Positions 1 to 8,228 of a stretch of DNA of 64,000 bases are shown here, piece by piece. Under the pieces are notes generated by a model. It made no database searches and had not been told where the DNA came from. It saw nothing but the letters and a program-made list of their open reading frames with translations. The position numbers and the translations under genes were made by a program. Where the stretch lies: NCBI RefSeq assembly GCF_014201875.1, contig NZ_JACHFL010000013.1:84517-148516 (forward strand). The letters are read 5' to 3'. How positions within the stretch are numbered: the first letter of the stretch is position 1; every line of letters begins with the position of its first letter. Origin of the DNA: Deinococcus humi. GTDB taxonomy: Bacteria > Deinococcota > Deinococci > Deinococcales > Deinococcaceae.

Positions 1-186
1 GTCGCGGCGGGCGTGCTGTACCCCGCGTTCGGCCTCCTGCTCAGCCCGGTGCTCGCGGCGGCAGCGATGGGCTTCTCGAGCGTCTTCGTTCTCTCCAACG
101 CCCTGCGGCTGCGCGGCTTCCGGCCCCCCTTGAAGCCGGACGCGGTGGCCGTCGCCGCCCAGCCTTCCCTGCCCGCCCACGCCTGA
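1..186 (+). CDS. copA: C-terminal end of a copper-type P1B ATPase (partial)
   Basis: Only the last 61 residues are in the window and the gene begins upstream. The reading frame has a terminal hydrophobic helix followed by [19 protein letters not shown]. This is the typical last transmembrane helix of CopA/CtpA-type heavy-metal P-type ATPases, where the M-S-S residues help form the membrane metal site. Such pumps export Cu(I) from the cytoplasm using ATP. The neighbouring Cys-rich copper-storage protein and DUF305 genes fit a copper role. Silver or another P1B substrate cannot be excluded because the CPC motif and the ATPase core are outside the window. Confidence 0.8.
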   Translation, partial: VAAGVLYPAFGLLLSPVLAAAAMGFSSVFVLSNALRLRGFRPPLKPDAVAVAAQPSLPAHA

Positions 187-193
187 AGCCATC

Positions 194-222
194 TGCGCGG
201 GAAGTCTTTGACTTCCCGCGCA
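194..222 (+). other. Perfect 13-bp hairpin between the ATPase gene and the next gene
   Basis: Bases 194-206 (ending GGGAAGTC) pair without mismatch with 210-222 around a TTT loop. The hairpin starts 8 bases after the ATPase stop and ends 6 bases before the GAGGAG ribosome-binding site of the next gene. There is no T-tract after it, so it is not a standard Rho-independent terminator. It may stabilise the mRNA end or separate expression of the two genes. Confidence 0.6.
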
Positions 223-240
223 CCCCTGAGGAGAACCCCC

Positions 241-660
241 ATGACCAAACTCACTGTTGGCCCCTACGTTGCCTCCCTGAAGACCGGCCCTGCCCTGGTC
301 CGTGACCGCCAGGCCTTCCTGGAACGCGCTCGCCTGCGTGATGAGGTGCCCACCGTCGCTGGCCTGCCCCTGGTGGGCCTGGGCGGCTCCTGCGGCAAGC
401 CCGCGTTCCTGTTGCCGTATCTGGTGCGTTGGACCGAGCAGAGCACCCTCGCCCTGGAGGAGGTGGCCACCGAATTCGACTGCTTTGTGGAGTACGGCGC
501 GTACCCACACCTGAAGCTGAACGACGGTGGCCAGGAAGTTGCGGCGGTGCAGGACTGGAGCAACATGGGCATGGTCTTCATGCGGCCTGGCTACGAGCGC
601 GGCGAGGAACTCCTGGTGCGGCTCCGGGAAAGTCTGGAACCCGGGGGCTCAGGCACCTGA
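241..660 (+). CDS. Hypothetical protein, 139 aa
   Basis: I do not recognise the family. The ATG at 241 has a good GAGGAG ribosome-binding site 7 bases upstream; an in-frame TTG at 208 lies inside the upstream hairpin and is less likely. The protein is soluble, with no signal peptide or membrane helix. It has one G-G-S-C-G-K segment around residues 48-53 and a second cysteine near residue 80. It lies 54 bases after the copper ATPase gene on the same strand and is followed by a terminator, so it is probably the last gene of that operon. A link to metal handling rests on position only. Confidence 0.75.
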   Translation: MTKLTVGPYVASLKTGPALVRDRQAFLERARLRDEVPTVAGLPLVGLGGSCGKPAFLLPYLVRWTEQSTLALEEVATEFDCFVEYGAYPHLKLNDGGQEVAAVQDWSNMGMVFMRPGYERGEELLVRLRESLEPGGSGT

Positions 661-677
661 GCCGGATGACATGCATG

Positions 678-706
678 GGCCCCCTCTTGCGAGGGGGCCT
701 ATTTGT
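678..706 (+). terminator. Rho-independent terminator after the 139-aa gene
   Basis: GGCCCCCTC (678-686) pairs perfectly with GAGGGGGCC (691-699) around TTGC and is followed by TATTTGT. It ends the ATPase operon. A second, weaker C5/G5 hairpin follows at about 715-733. Confidence 0.85.
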
Positions 707-772
707 GGTCGCCCGCCCCCCTGTCGGTGGGGGCCTTGTACCGTCTTAAGCCGATGTTGAGGGAAGGCGGCG

Positions 773-791
773 CTTTACACAGGCTTAACAC
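773..791 (+). promoter_or_regulatory. Direct-repeat operator, candidate response-regulator site A
   Basis: CTTTACAC (773-780) and CTTAACAC (784-791) are direct repeats 11 bp apart, about one helical turn. The same arrangement occurs on the minus strand at 4284-4302, upstream of the DUF305 gene. Tandem half-sites with 10-11 bp phasing are typical of OmpR/PhoB-type regulators, and one is encoded at 2994-3680. Binding is inferred. Confidence 0.5.
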
Positions 792-860
792 GCCACCTTG
801 CACGATGAGAAGCGAACGTCCGCGTACACCACTTTTCGCCCTATTCTCCGGAGGTTTTCC

Positions 861-1298
861 ATGACCCAGAACGCCAGCTCGACCATCACCCGCATGCTGC
901 AGACCCATCCACAGAGCGGCCAGTCGCCATTCGATCTGAACGCCCTGACTGAATGCATCGAGGCCTGTTTCGAGTGCGCCCAGGTCTGCACTTCCTGTGC
1001 TGACGCCTGCCTGGGCGAGACCGAACACGCCGGACACCTGACCCACTGCATCCGCCTGAACCTGGACTGCGCGGACATCTGCGACACCACCGGGCGCGCA
1101 CTGATCCGTCAGACCCAGCCGGACATGGCCGTGGTCCGCGCGCAGCTCCAGAGTTGTCTGGCCGCCTGCAAGGCGTGCGGCGACGAGTGCCAGGGGCACG
1201 CCGAGAAAATGGACATGAAGCACTGCGCGGTGTGCGCTGAATCCTGCCGTCGCTGCGAGCAGGCGTGCCAGAAGATGCTCGATGGCCTGAGCGCCTGA
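861..1298 (+). CDS. Csp3-like four-helix copper-storage protein
   Basis: The 145-aa protein contains 18 cysteines, many spaced as CxxxC or CxxC along predicted helices, with several histidines near the last third. This matches the DUF326/Csp family of four-helix bundles that bind many Cu(I) ions inside the bundle. There is no signal peptide, so it resembles the cytosolic Csp3 type rather than exported Csp1. The ATG at 861 has a GGAGG site 5 bases upstream; an in-frame ATG at 798 has no such site. It sits between a copper P1B ATPase and DUF305 genes. A direct-repeat operator lies about 70 bases upstream. Copper is the most likely metal; metal identity is inferred from the family. Confidence 0.88.
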   Translation: MTQNASSTITRMLQTHPQSGQSPFDLNALTECIEACFECAQVCTSCADACLGETEHAGHLTHCIRLNLDCADICDTTGRALIRQTQPDMAVVRAQLQSCLAACKACGDECQGHAEKMDMKHCAVCAESCRRCEQACQKMLDGLSA

Positions 1299-1371
1299 AC
1301 CCGGTGCAGTTCGCCGCCGTCTGCCACAGAACTTACGCTGGCAGGCGGTTTTCCCTGCCGAGGAGTCAACG

Positions 1372-1890
1372 ATGAACGAATCCATGAACCGCCAGGGAGC
1401 TTCCCAGGGATCAGATGAAAAGCCGATGGGCAAAATGGGGGGCAGCTATAGCCGATTTGCGGCCATGATTGCCACCTCCACCGTGATCATGTACGGCCTG
1501 ATGTACCTGAACACCTACCAACTCGATCACGTCTACTTCAGCGAGACGCGCGTGTTCATGGCGGTCTACATGGGAGCTGTGATGGCGGTGATCATGCTCG
1601 GGTACATGCTGAACATGTACAAGAACCGCCGGGTCAATCTGGGGATCTTTCTGGGCAGCGTCGCCGTGTTCGCCGGGGCGCTGTGGCTGCTCCGGTCACA
1701 GGCCACGGTGGGCGACGTGGCGTACATGAAAGCCATGATCCCGCACCACTCGATCGCCATCCTGACCAGCAAGCGGGCCCAGATCAAGGATCCCCGCGTG
1801 CGTGAACTGGCCGACGGCATTATCGAGACCCAGGTCCGCGAGATCGCCGAGATGGAGGCGTTGGTTCGCGATCTGGAGGGCAAGAAATAG
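1372..1890 (+). CDS. DUF305 membrane protein
   Basis: The 172-aa protein has a Met- and Gly-rich N-terminus and three hydrophobic segments (about residues 28-46, 60-78 and 86-103). A C-terminal DUF305 half follows with the motif M-I-P-H-H-S-I-A near residue 123 and conserved R/E residues. DUF305 proteins recur in copper and other heavy-metal operons, and the HH pair is a plausible metal ligand. The ATG at 1372 has AGGAG 7 bases upstream. It follows the copper-storage gene by 73 bases on the same strand and probably shares its transcript. The exact biochemical role of DUF305 is unknown. Confidence 0.85.
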   Translation: MNESMNRQGASQGSDEKPMGKMGGSYSRFAAMIATSTVIMYGLMYLNTYQLDHVYFSETRVFMAVYMGAVMAVIMLGYMLNMYKNRRVNLGIFLGSVAVFAGALWLLRSQATVGDVAYMKAMIPHHSIAILTSKRAQIKDPRVRELADGIIETQVREIAEMEALVRDLEGKK

Positions 1891-1908
1891 AAGGGAGGCT
1901 GGCCGCCC

Positions 1909-2997
1909 CTAGTGGGAATGGGCCGCCAACAGTTTCAGTATGAAGATGCTGCCCTGCGGGCTTGAACGTACGGTCAGGCTGCCGCCCATGCGGGTCGCCA
2001 GACCGCGCGCGATGGTCAGCCCCACCCCGCTGCCGTCTCCCCGGGTGCGCGCCGGATCGACGCGGTAAAAGCGCTCGAAAATGCGCTCCAGGTGTTCGGG
2101 AGCGATTCCGCTGCCTGTGTCGGCCACCGTGAACAGCATGTCGCCGCCGTGGCGCTCGGCCCCCAGCGTCACCTGACCCCCATGTGGCGTGTGCCGCAGG
2201 GCGTTGCCCAGCAGGTTGGCCAGAATCTGCGAGGCCCGCTCAAAGTCTGCCGTGATGGGGGGAAGATCTACAGCCTCAGCCCGAACCAGTGCCACGCCAC
2301 GTTCCTCGTACACGCCTGCGAAGCGCTCAAAAGCGTCGGCGATCAACGCGGCGGTAGCAAAGTCGCTGGGATGCAACTCCACCGCTCCCGCCTCCACCCG
2401 TGAGACCACGCTCAGGTCCTGGGCCAGCCGCTCCATCGCGGCCGTCTCGCGCAGGATGGCCCCGGAAACAGCTTCCGGAGTCATCACGCCGTCTTTCATG
2501 GCCTCGGCATAGCCACGCAGCGCCGAGAGGGGCGTCCGCAGTTCGTGCGCCACGTTGGAGATCAGTTCCACCCGCCCCTGTTCCACCTGCTGTAGGGCAG
2601 CGGCCATGCGGTTGAAGTGACGTGCCACGTCGGTCAGTTCATCCCGGCCTTCTTCCGGCAACCTCCGCTCGTAGTTGCCGGTGGCGATGGCGTGGCTGCC
2701 GTCGCGCAGCAGTTCCACGGACCGCACCACCCGCCGCGCCGAGAACAGCGCCGTGAGGGCCGCCACTACCAGCGCCAGGGGCAACGAGGCCAGCAGCGCT
2801 GCGTTCAAGGTGCGTCGCACCCCGCGCTCCAGATCCGGGCGCAGGGACGCGCCGTCCGGGCCGATGAGCGTGATCATCTGCTCGACGTGGTGGCGAATGA
2901 AGGCGGAAGCCATCACCTCGCTGATCAGCAGCACCGCGCCCAGCGCGATGCAGATCACCAGCAGGTGAGACAGGAACAGTCGGGGGTAGAGTTTCAA
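1909..2997 (-). CDS. Sensor histidine kinase
   Basis: The 362-aa protein has an N-terminal helix (8-30), an extracytoplasmic loop of only about 35 residues and a second helix (about 66-86). HAMP, HisKA and HATPase_c domains follow. The H-box reads AHELRTPL (about residue 150), the N-box NLLGNALRH, and the G-boxes DTGSGI and GDGSGVGLTIA. The start is TTG at 2997, whose TTGA overlaps the stop of the response-regulator gene by 3 bases, so translation is coupled. The short sensor loop resembles metal-sensing kinases such as CusS, but no obvious metal ligand cluster is visible. With its partner it probably controls the copper/DUF305 genes; the signal is inferred. Confidence 0.9.
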   Translation of the reverse strand: MKLYPRLFLSHLLVICIALGAVLLISEVMASAFIRHHVEQMITLIGPDGASLRPDLERGVRRTLNAALLASLPLALVVAALTALFSARRVVRSVELLRDGSHAIATGNYERRLPEEGRDELTDVARHFNRMAAALQQVEQGRVELISNVAHELRTPLSALRGYAEAMKDGVMTPEAVSGAILRETAAMERLAQDLSVVSRVEAGAVELHPSDFATAALIADAFERFAGVYEERGVALVRAEAVDLPPITADFERASQILANLLGNALRHTPHGGQVTLGAERHGGDMLFTVADTGSGIAPEHLERIFERFYRVDPARTRGDGSGVGLTIARGLATRMGGSLTVRSSPQGSIFILKLLAAHSH

Positions 2998-3680
2998 CCA
3001 CCCTCACCCCCTTCCCGGGCTTCCATGAAGCGGTAGCCCACCCCGCGCACCGTCTCGATGAAGCGGGGAGCGTCGGCGTCGTCGCCCAGCTTGCGGCGCA
3101 GCCCCGTGACATGCACGTCCACCACCCGCGCGGTACTCGGAAAGTCAGGACCCCACACCCGCTCCAGCAGCCGTTCGCGGGTCCAGACCAGCCCGGGATG
3201 CTGCGCGAAGGTGCCCAGCAGGTCATATTCCAGCTTGGACAGGTCCAGCGGCTGGCCCGCCAGCGTGGCGCGACGGGTTCGCAGATCCAGCTCAAGTTCG
3301 CCGCTGCGGATCTCGTGACGCACGCCGGCGCGGCGCAGCAGGGCGCGCACCCGGGCCACCACCTCGCGTGGGCTGAACGGCTTGACCACGTAATCGTCCA
3401 CGCCCAGATCCAGACCGCGAAGCTTGTCTTCCTCCTCGCCGCGCGCGGTCAGCATCAGAAGGGGCAGCTCAAGCCCCAGGGCCCGCGCCTCGCGGGCCAG
3501 ATCCAGACCGCTCACTCCGGGCAGCATCCAGTCCAGGATCGCCAAGTCTGCGCGCGGCAGCAGATCGCGGGCCTGATGGCCGTTGGACGCCTGCAAGACC
3601 TCGTGGCCCTCGCCGCTCAGGTAGGCGTGCAGGATTTCCAGGATGGCCGGATCATCATCGACGATCAGGACACGGGCCAT
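2994..3680 (-). CDS. OmpR-family response regulator
   Basis: The 228-aa protein has a receiver domain with acidic pocket D8-D9, phospho-acceptor D50 in A-I-L-D-W-M-L-P and the conserved K in VVKPF. A winged-helix domain follows, ending in the R-x-V-R-G-V-G-Y-R-F motif typical of OmpR/PhoB. It lies 25 bases downstream of the DUF305 gene and overlaps the kinase start. The matching direct repeats at 773-791 and 4284-4302 are the obvious candidate binding sites, giving autoregulation plus control of the divergent copper-storage operon. Regulation is inferred from site spacing and context. Confidence 0.92.
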   Translation of the reverse strand: MARVLIVDDDPAILEILHAYLSGEGHEVLQASNGHQARDLLPRADLAILDWMLPGVSGLDLAREARALGLELPLLMLTARGEEEDKLRGLDLGVDDYVVKPFSPREVVARVRALLRRAGVRHEIRSGELELDLRTRRATLAGQPLDLSKLEYDLLGTFAQHPGLVWTRERLLERVWGPDFPSTARVVDVHVTGLRRKLGDDADAPRFIETVRGVGYRFMEAREGGEGG

Positions 3681-3705
3681 GGCCGCCTCCGATGCTTCCT
3701 GAGCC

Positions 3706-4263
3706 TTACAGCCCGCGTTTGATCAGCCACTGGCGGTAAGCGTACATCTCGTTGGCCTGCGTGCGGACGATGTCGCGGGCCAGGCCCAGCACGCGCGCGT
3801 CGCTGCTCTTTTGCAGGGCCAGGCTCGCCATGTCGATGGCGCTGGCATGGTGCGGCAACATGCCTTCCACCAGGCCACGGTCGCTGTCCTTGCGGGCCTT
3901 GAGCGCGGTGATCATGCCCTTCATCTCGCCCGTCATCGCGGTCTGCATGCTCTTGTCCACGCCGCCGAGGGTCTTCAGCCAGGTGTTCATCTGGCCGATC
4001 TCTTTTTGCTGCACGCCGATGATGTCTGCGGTCCACTTCTTGACCTGGGAGTCCTTGACGTTGTTCAGAACCGTCTTGCTCATGTCGACGGCACCCTGGT
4101 GGTGAACAATCATCATGGAGAGGAAGGCGCGGTCGAACGCTTTACCCTTCAGCGTGTCCAGGCTGCTGTTCATGGTAGTGCTGTGGTTCATGCCAGGCAT
4201 GGTCATCTGGGCGTGGGCCAGGGGCGTGAGGCCCAGGGTCAGCAGCAGTGCGATCCGTTTCAT
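3706..4263 (-). CDS. Exported DUF305 protein
   Basis: The 185-aa protein has a cleavable signal peptide (residues 1-18, AHA-Q), a Met/His-rich mature start and two DUF305 signatures: I-V-H-H-Q-G-A near residue 52 and L-P-H-H-A-S-A near residue 136. This duplicated form is common in periplasmic metal-resistance proteins. The start is ATG 4263; a longer in-frame start at 4335 would add a Pro-rich stretch before the signal peptide and is unlikely. It is the first gene of a minus-strand operon with the response regulator and kinase. Candidate operator site B lies 21-39 bases upstream of the start codon. Confidence 0.88.
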   Translation of the reverse strand: MKRIALLLTLGLTPLAHAQMTMPGMNHSTTMNSSLDTLKGKAFDRAFLSMMIVHHQGAVDMSKTVLNNVKDSQVKKWTADIIGVQQKEIGQMNTWLKTLGGVDKSMQTAMTGEMKGMITALKARKDSDRGLVEGMLPHHASAIDMASLALQKSSDARVLGLARDIVRTQANEMYAYRQWLIKRGL

Positions 4264-4283
4264 GCCATCAGCGTGGGGGGGCC

Positions 4284-4302
4284 GTGTTAAAAGCGTGTAA
4301 AG
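4284..4302 (-). promoter_or_regulatory. Direct-repeat operator, candidate response-regulator site B
   Basis: Read on the minus strand, CTTTACAC (4302-4295) is followed after 3 bases by TTTAACAC (4291-4284), giving the same 11-bp phasing and almost the same sequence as site A at 773-791. It lies directly upstream of the exported DUF305 gene that heads the response-regulator operon, so it may mediate autoregulation. Confidence 0.5.
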
Positions 4303-4657
4303 CGTGGGCCTGAGCATGGGGAGGCATCGGCTCAAATGTGATCACGCATCATCGCCACTGCAGCGTCTTGGGCCTGACAGGCCAGTTGTTCACGCAGCGC
4401 GGTCAGGGCGCTCCTGGCCCGCTCGCGGGTGGCCCGCCCACGCTGCCGCCGTGGGGAGGCCACCCAAGCATCGCCCTGGTGCACGTCGTCTGCGCCCGGG
4501 TTCCCAGCTTGCCACACATTCGCCTGTGTACGCCTTCTGCCGGACAACTCAGGCGGTCGCTCAGATTGCGCACAGTGCACATCCGGCGGCGATCACAGGG
4601 GCATCACAACAGAGCGAGACGCGGATTGACGCGTCCAAGGCTCACGAGCGGCTGGGC

Positions 4658-4693
4658 TCAAATAGGGGCAGCTCAATCAAATAGAATCGGTGC
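4658..4693 (+). promoter_or_regulatory. arsR leaderless promoter with operator direct repeats
   Basis: TCAAATAG occurs at 4658-4665 and again at 4677-4684, 19 bp apart. A -10 box TAGAAT (4682-4687) ends 6 bases before the arsR ATG, so the transcript probably starts at or next to the A of the ATG. The second repeat overlaps the -10 box, a position where ArsR binding would block RNA polymerase. No clear -35 box is seen. Confidence 0.5.
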
Positions 4694-5014
4694 ATGACTG
4701 TGCAGACTGCCCCCAGTGTCCTGGATCAGCTGAAGGCCCTCTCGCATGAAATCCGGTACGACCTGGTGCGGCATCTGGCGCAGGGCGAACGCTGCGTCTG
4801 CGACCTGGAAGCGCTGCTGGCGCTGCCCCAGTCCAAGGTGTCCTACCACCTGGGCATCCTGCGGGAAGTTGGGCTGGTCCGCTCCGAGCAGCGCGGAAAA
4901 AACATCTATTACACCCTTCAACACGCACCGCTCTTTCATCTGGGGGGCACCCTGCTCAACGAGATCTTTACTGATAGCCCCGCCTTGGTGCATCAAAGCA
5001 ATTCGATATGCTAG
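4694..5014 (+). CDS. arsR: ArsR/SmtB-family arsenite-responsive repressor
   Basis: The 106-aa protein is a single winged-helix domain. The motif CVCDL at residues 34-38 gives the C34/C36 pair that binds As(III) in classical ArsR proteins; DNA binding would be by the helix around SKVSYHLGILREVGL. Arsenite binding releases the repressor from its own promoter. The gene heads an arsR-arsC-arsB operon, with arsC starting 4 bases after its stop. The promoter is apparently leaderless with direct repeats over the -10 box. A truncated relative lies at 10838-10987. Confidence 0.95.
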   Translation: MTVQTAPSVLDQLKALSHEIRYDLVRHLAQGERCVCDLEALLALPQSKVSYHLGILREVGLVRSEQRGKNIYYTLQHAPLFHLGGTLLNEIFTDSPALVHQSNSIC

Positions 5015-5018
5015 AGCC

Positions 5019-5489
5019 ATGCCCAGCCCACCCCGCGTCCTGATCCTGTGCACCCACAACTCCGCCCGCAGCCAGATGGCCGAAGCCCTGACCCGCCAAG
5101 CGGCTCAAAGGCTCGGTGTGGCTCTGGAGGTTCACTCCGCGGGCACGGAAGCCACCCGGGTCAAGGACGAGGCGAAGACCGTCATGGCTGAGATCGGACT
5201 GGACCTCGACGGTCACACCAGCAAGACCCTCTGGGACGTCCCTGACGCCCAGAACTTCGACTACGTCGTGACGGTCTGCGACAGCGCGGCCGAAGCCTGC
5301 CCGGTCTACCCCGGCAAGACCGAGCGCCGTCACTACCCGTTCGTCGACCCGAGCGGCGGGAGCCTCGACCGCTGGCGCGAAGTGCGGGACCAGCTGAAGA
5401 TCCGATTTGATGCTTTCGTGCAGGCCCTGGGGGACGGCCGCGACGTGCCCCCCACCTATATCGACAGCCCCGCCGTGAGCGCCCAGTAG
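5019..5489 (+). CDS. arsC: Thioredoxin-type arsenate reductase
   Basis: The 156-aa protein has the low-molecular-weight phosphatase fold. The P-loop C11-T-H-N-S-A-R17-S holds the nucleophile, D110 (V-D-P-S) is the general acid, and C87 and C94 are 7 residues apart. That matches the C10/C82/C89 redox relay of Staphylococcus aureus pI258 ArsC. It reduces arsenate to arsenite in the cytoplasm using thioredoxin, so that ArsB can export the product. The gene starts 4 bases after arsR and ends 4 bases before arsB. Confidence 0.94.
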   Translation: MPSPPRVLILCTHNSARSQMAEALTRQAAQRLGVALEVHSAGTEATRVKDEAKTVMAEIGLDLDGHTSKTLWDVPDAQNFDYVVTVCDSAAEACPVYPGKTERRHYPFVDPSGGSLDRWREVRDQLKIRFDAFVQALGDGRDVPPTYIDSPAVSAQ

Positions 5490-5493
5490 CCCC

Positions 5494-6801
<1,308 letters not shown>

Positions 6802-6802
6802 C

Positions 6803-6964
6803 ATGGACCGGGGGACGGTCATGGACCACGCGCTGGGCGACGCCGGACTGATCCTGCTTGAGTGCGCCCACCACCCAGGGATGCCCCGCTGCGTGGCCTG
6901 GCGCTACTCACGCTGCACGCGGCGGTCCGTGACGGACTGCCCGAGTGCTGGAGGTTGGAAATGA
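6803..6964 (+). CDS. Possible small ORF between arsB and the second arsC
   Basis: A 53-codon frame starts at ATG 6803, one base after the arsB stop, and its TGA overlaps the ATG of the next arsC (ATGA at 6961-6964). The spacing is that of a translated operon gene. The peptide is Cys/His/Arg-rich, contains the segment LGDAGLILLECAHHPG and has no recognisable family. It could equally be the decayed remnant of a longer gene. Confidence 0.3.
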   Translation: MDRGTVMDHALGDAGLILLECAHHPGMPRCVAWRYSRCTRRSVTDCPSAGGWK

Positions 6965-7383
6965 CGAAACGTCCGAGTGTGCTGTTCATCTGTACCGGCA
7001 ATACCGCCCGCTCCCAGATGGCCCAGGTGCTGCTCGAGCACCACGGCCAGCAGCGCTTCGAGGTCCAGTCCGCGGGCCTGGAGCCGGGCGAGGTTCACCC
7101 CCTGACCCGCCAGGTCCTGACCGAACGGGGGTTTTCGACCGACCACCTCTACGCCAAGGGCACCACCCCACTGTTGGGGCAGCATTTCACCCACGTGATG
7201 ACCGTGTGTGGCCGGGCTGAACACAACTGTCCGATCTTTCCCTTCGCGCTCCGCCGGGAGGCATGGCCCTTCGAAGATCCCGCCGTGGCGACGGGCACCG
7301 AAGAGGACCGACTGGCGGTCTTCCGCCGGGTGCGGGACCAGATCGACGCACAGGTCCGGCAGTGGGTGGAGGCTCAGGCATGA
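6961..7383 (+). CDS. arsC: Second arsenate-reductase-type phosphatase
   Basis: The 140-aa protein has the P-loop C11-T-G-N-T-A-R17-S, general acid D106 in E-D-P-A, and C83 and C90 seven residues apart, so the thioredoxin-coupled relay looks intact. It is clearly diverged from the first ArsC at 5019 rather than a recent duplicate. Its ATG overlaps the small ORF stop, and its own stop overlaps the start of the metallophosphoesterase gene. It probably reduces arsenate. A protein-tyrosine phosphatase role is possible but less likely given the paired cysteines and the ars context. Confidence 0.88.
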   Translation: MTKRPSVLFICTGNTARSQMAQVLLEHHGQQRFEVQSAGLEPGEVHPLTRQVLTERGFSTDHLYAKGTTPLLGQHFTHVMTVCGRAEHNCPIFPFALRREAWPFEDPAVATGTEEDRLAVFRRVRDQIDAQVRQWVEAQA

Positions 7384-8099
7384 GGATCGCCGTGTTCGGA
7401 GATGTTCACGGGAATCGGTTCGCGCTGGACGCCGTCGTGCAGGACATCGAGCACCACCAGCCAGACGCGTGGGTGAATCTCGGTGACCAGCTGTTCGGCG
7501 GCGCGGATCCAGCTGGCGCGTGGGCGCTCCAGCAAGCGCTGAAGGCCCGGCATGGTGTTCTCGAAGTGCGGGGCAACACCGACGAGAGGCTGGGTGAGGA
7601 ACTGACCGCGACCACGGCCAAGCGCAGCATGTTGGAGTGGCTGCACGGCGTCCTGCCGGAGCGGGCTGGGGCGTATGTCGCAGCCCTCCCGACCAGCGTG
7701 ACGCTGGCGGATGGGATGGTCCTGGCCGCGCACGGCTCACCGGACAGCGCCTGGACCTACCTGCTGCGCGATGGAGACAGCTGGGCGGGTGACGACGCCG
7801 TGCGGGAGCGGCTCGGCGACATTGGGCAAGCGAGAGTCATCGTTGTGGGCCACTCTCACCTGGAGCATGTGCGGCAGCTCGGGCCGCTGACTGTGGTGAA
7901 CGCCGGAGCAGTGAGCCGACAAAAGGATGGATCGCCCCTGGCGCGCTGGGTGCTGCTGGATGGGGGGGGAGACGCCTGGAGCGTGACCTTTCAGCGCGTG
8001 GCCTACGACGCGGAAGCGGCCGCGAGATGGGCCCAGGAACACGCCTATCACGGCAGCAAGGAAGCGGCGCAGCTGCGCGAGGGACAGGTGACGGAATGA
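7380..8099 (+). CDS. Calcineurin-like metallophosphoesterase
   Basis: The 239-aa protein carries the metal-binding motifs of the family in order: GDVHGN (7-12), NLGDQ (about 34-38), GNTDE (about 63-67), AHGSP and GHSH (about 159). This is the compact YfcE/DR1281-like architecture with a two-metal site. The substrate cannot be read from sequence. It is translationally coupled (ATGA) to the second arsC and is the last gene of the ars operon. A role in hydrolysing arsenate-containing or damaged phosphoesters is only a speculation from context. Confidence 0.88.
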   Translation: MRIAVFGDVHGNRFALDAVVQDIEHHQPDAWVNLGDQLFGGADPAGAWALQQALKARHGVLEVRGNTDERLGEELTATTAKRSMLEWLHGVLPERAGAYVAALPTSVTLADGMVLAAHGSPDSAWTYLLRDGDSWAGDDAVRERLGDIGQARVIVVGHSHLEHVRQLGPLTVVNAGAVSRQKDGSPLARWVLLDGGGDAWSVTFQRVAYDAEAAARWAQEHAYHGSKEAAQLREGQVTE

Positions 8100-8165
8100 C
8101 CGCAATGAAGGGTCTGTGCCGCCGCGGTGGCCGTCATGGACGTTGCAGAACAGATGGCTGATACT

Positions 8166-8228
8166 GTTGACCTTGACAACTAAACGAGGCAAGCGTACCC
8201 TCTGGGTATGACCGTTGTCAAAGACAAC
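8166..8228 (+). promoter_or_regulatory. Leaderless MarR-gene promoter flanked by two 15-bp palindromes
   Basis: A near-consensus promoter TTGACA (8173-8178), 17-bp spacer and TACCCT (8196-8201) ends 6 bases before the ATG at 8208. GTTGACCTTGACAAC (8166-8180) overlaps the -35 box, and the perfect palindrome GTTGTCAAAGACAAC (8214-8228) overlaps codons 3-7. Both fit GTTGWC-N3-GACAAC with centres 48 bp apart. They are candidate autoregulatory MarR operators. Confidence 0.65.

Larger units (their letters stand above)
4264..4693. other. Divergent intergenic region, DUF305 operon to ars operon
   Basis: These 430 bases hold operator site B at the left and the arsR promoter with direct repeats at the right. 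Between them is a weak 82-codon minus-strand reading frame (4332-4580) with no ribosome-binding site and no recognisable relatives. I do not annotate it as a gene. GC falls towards the arsR end. Confidence 0.5.

Noticed and set aside
4332..4580. 82-codon minus-strand frame between the DUF305 and ars operons
   Set aside because: No ribosome-binding site, no recognisable family and composition typical of a shadow frame in GC-rich DNA.
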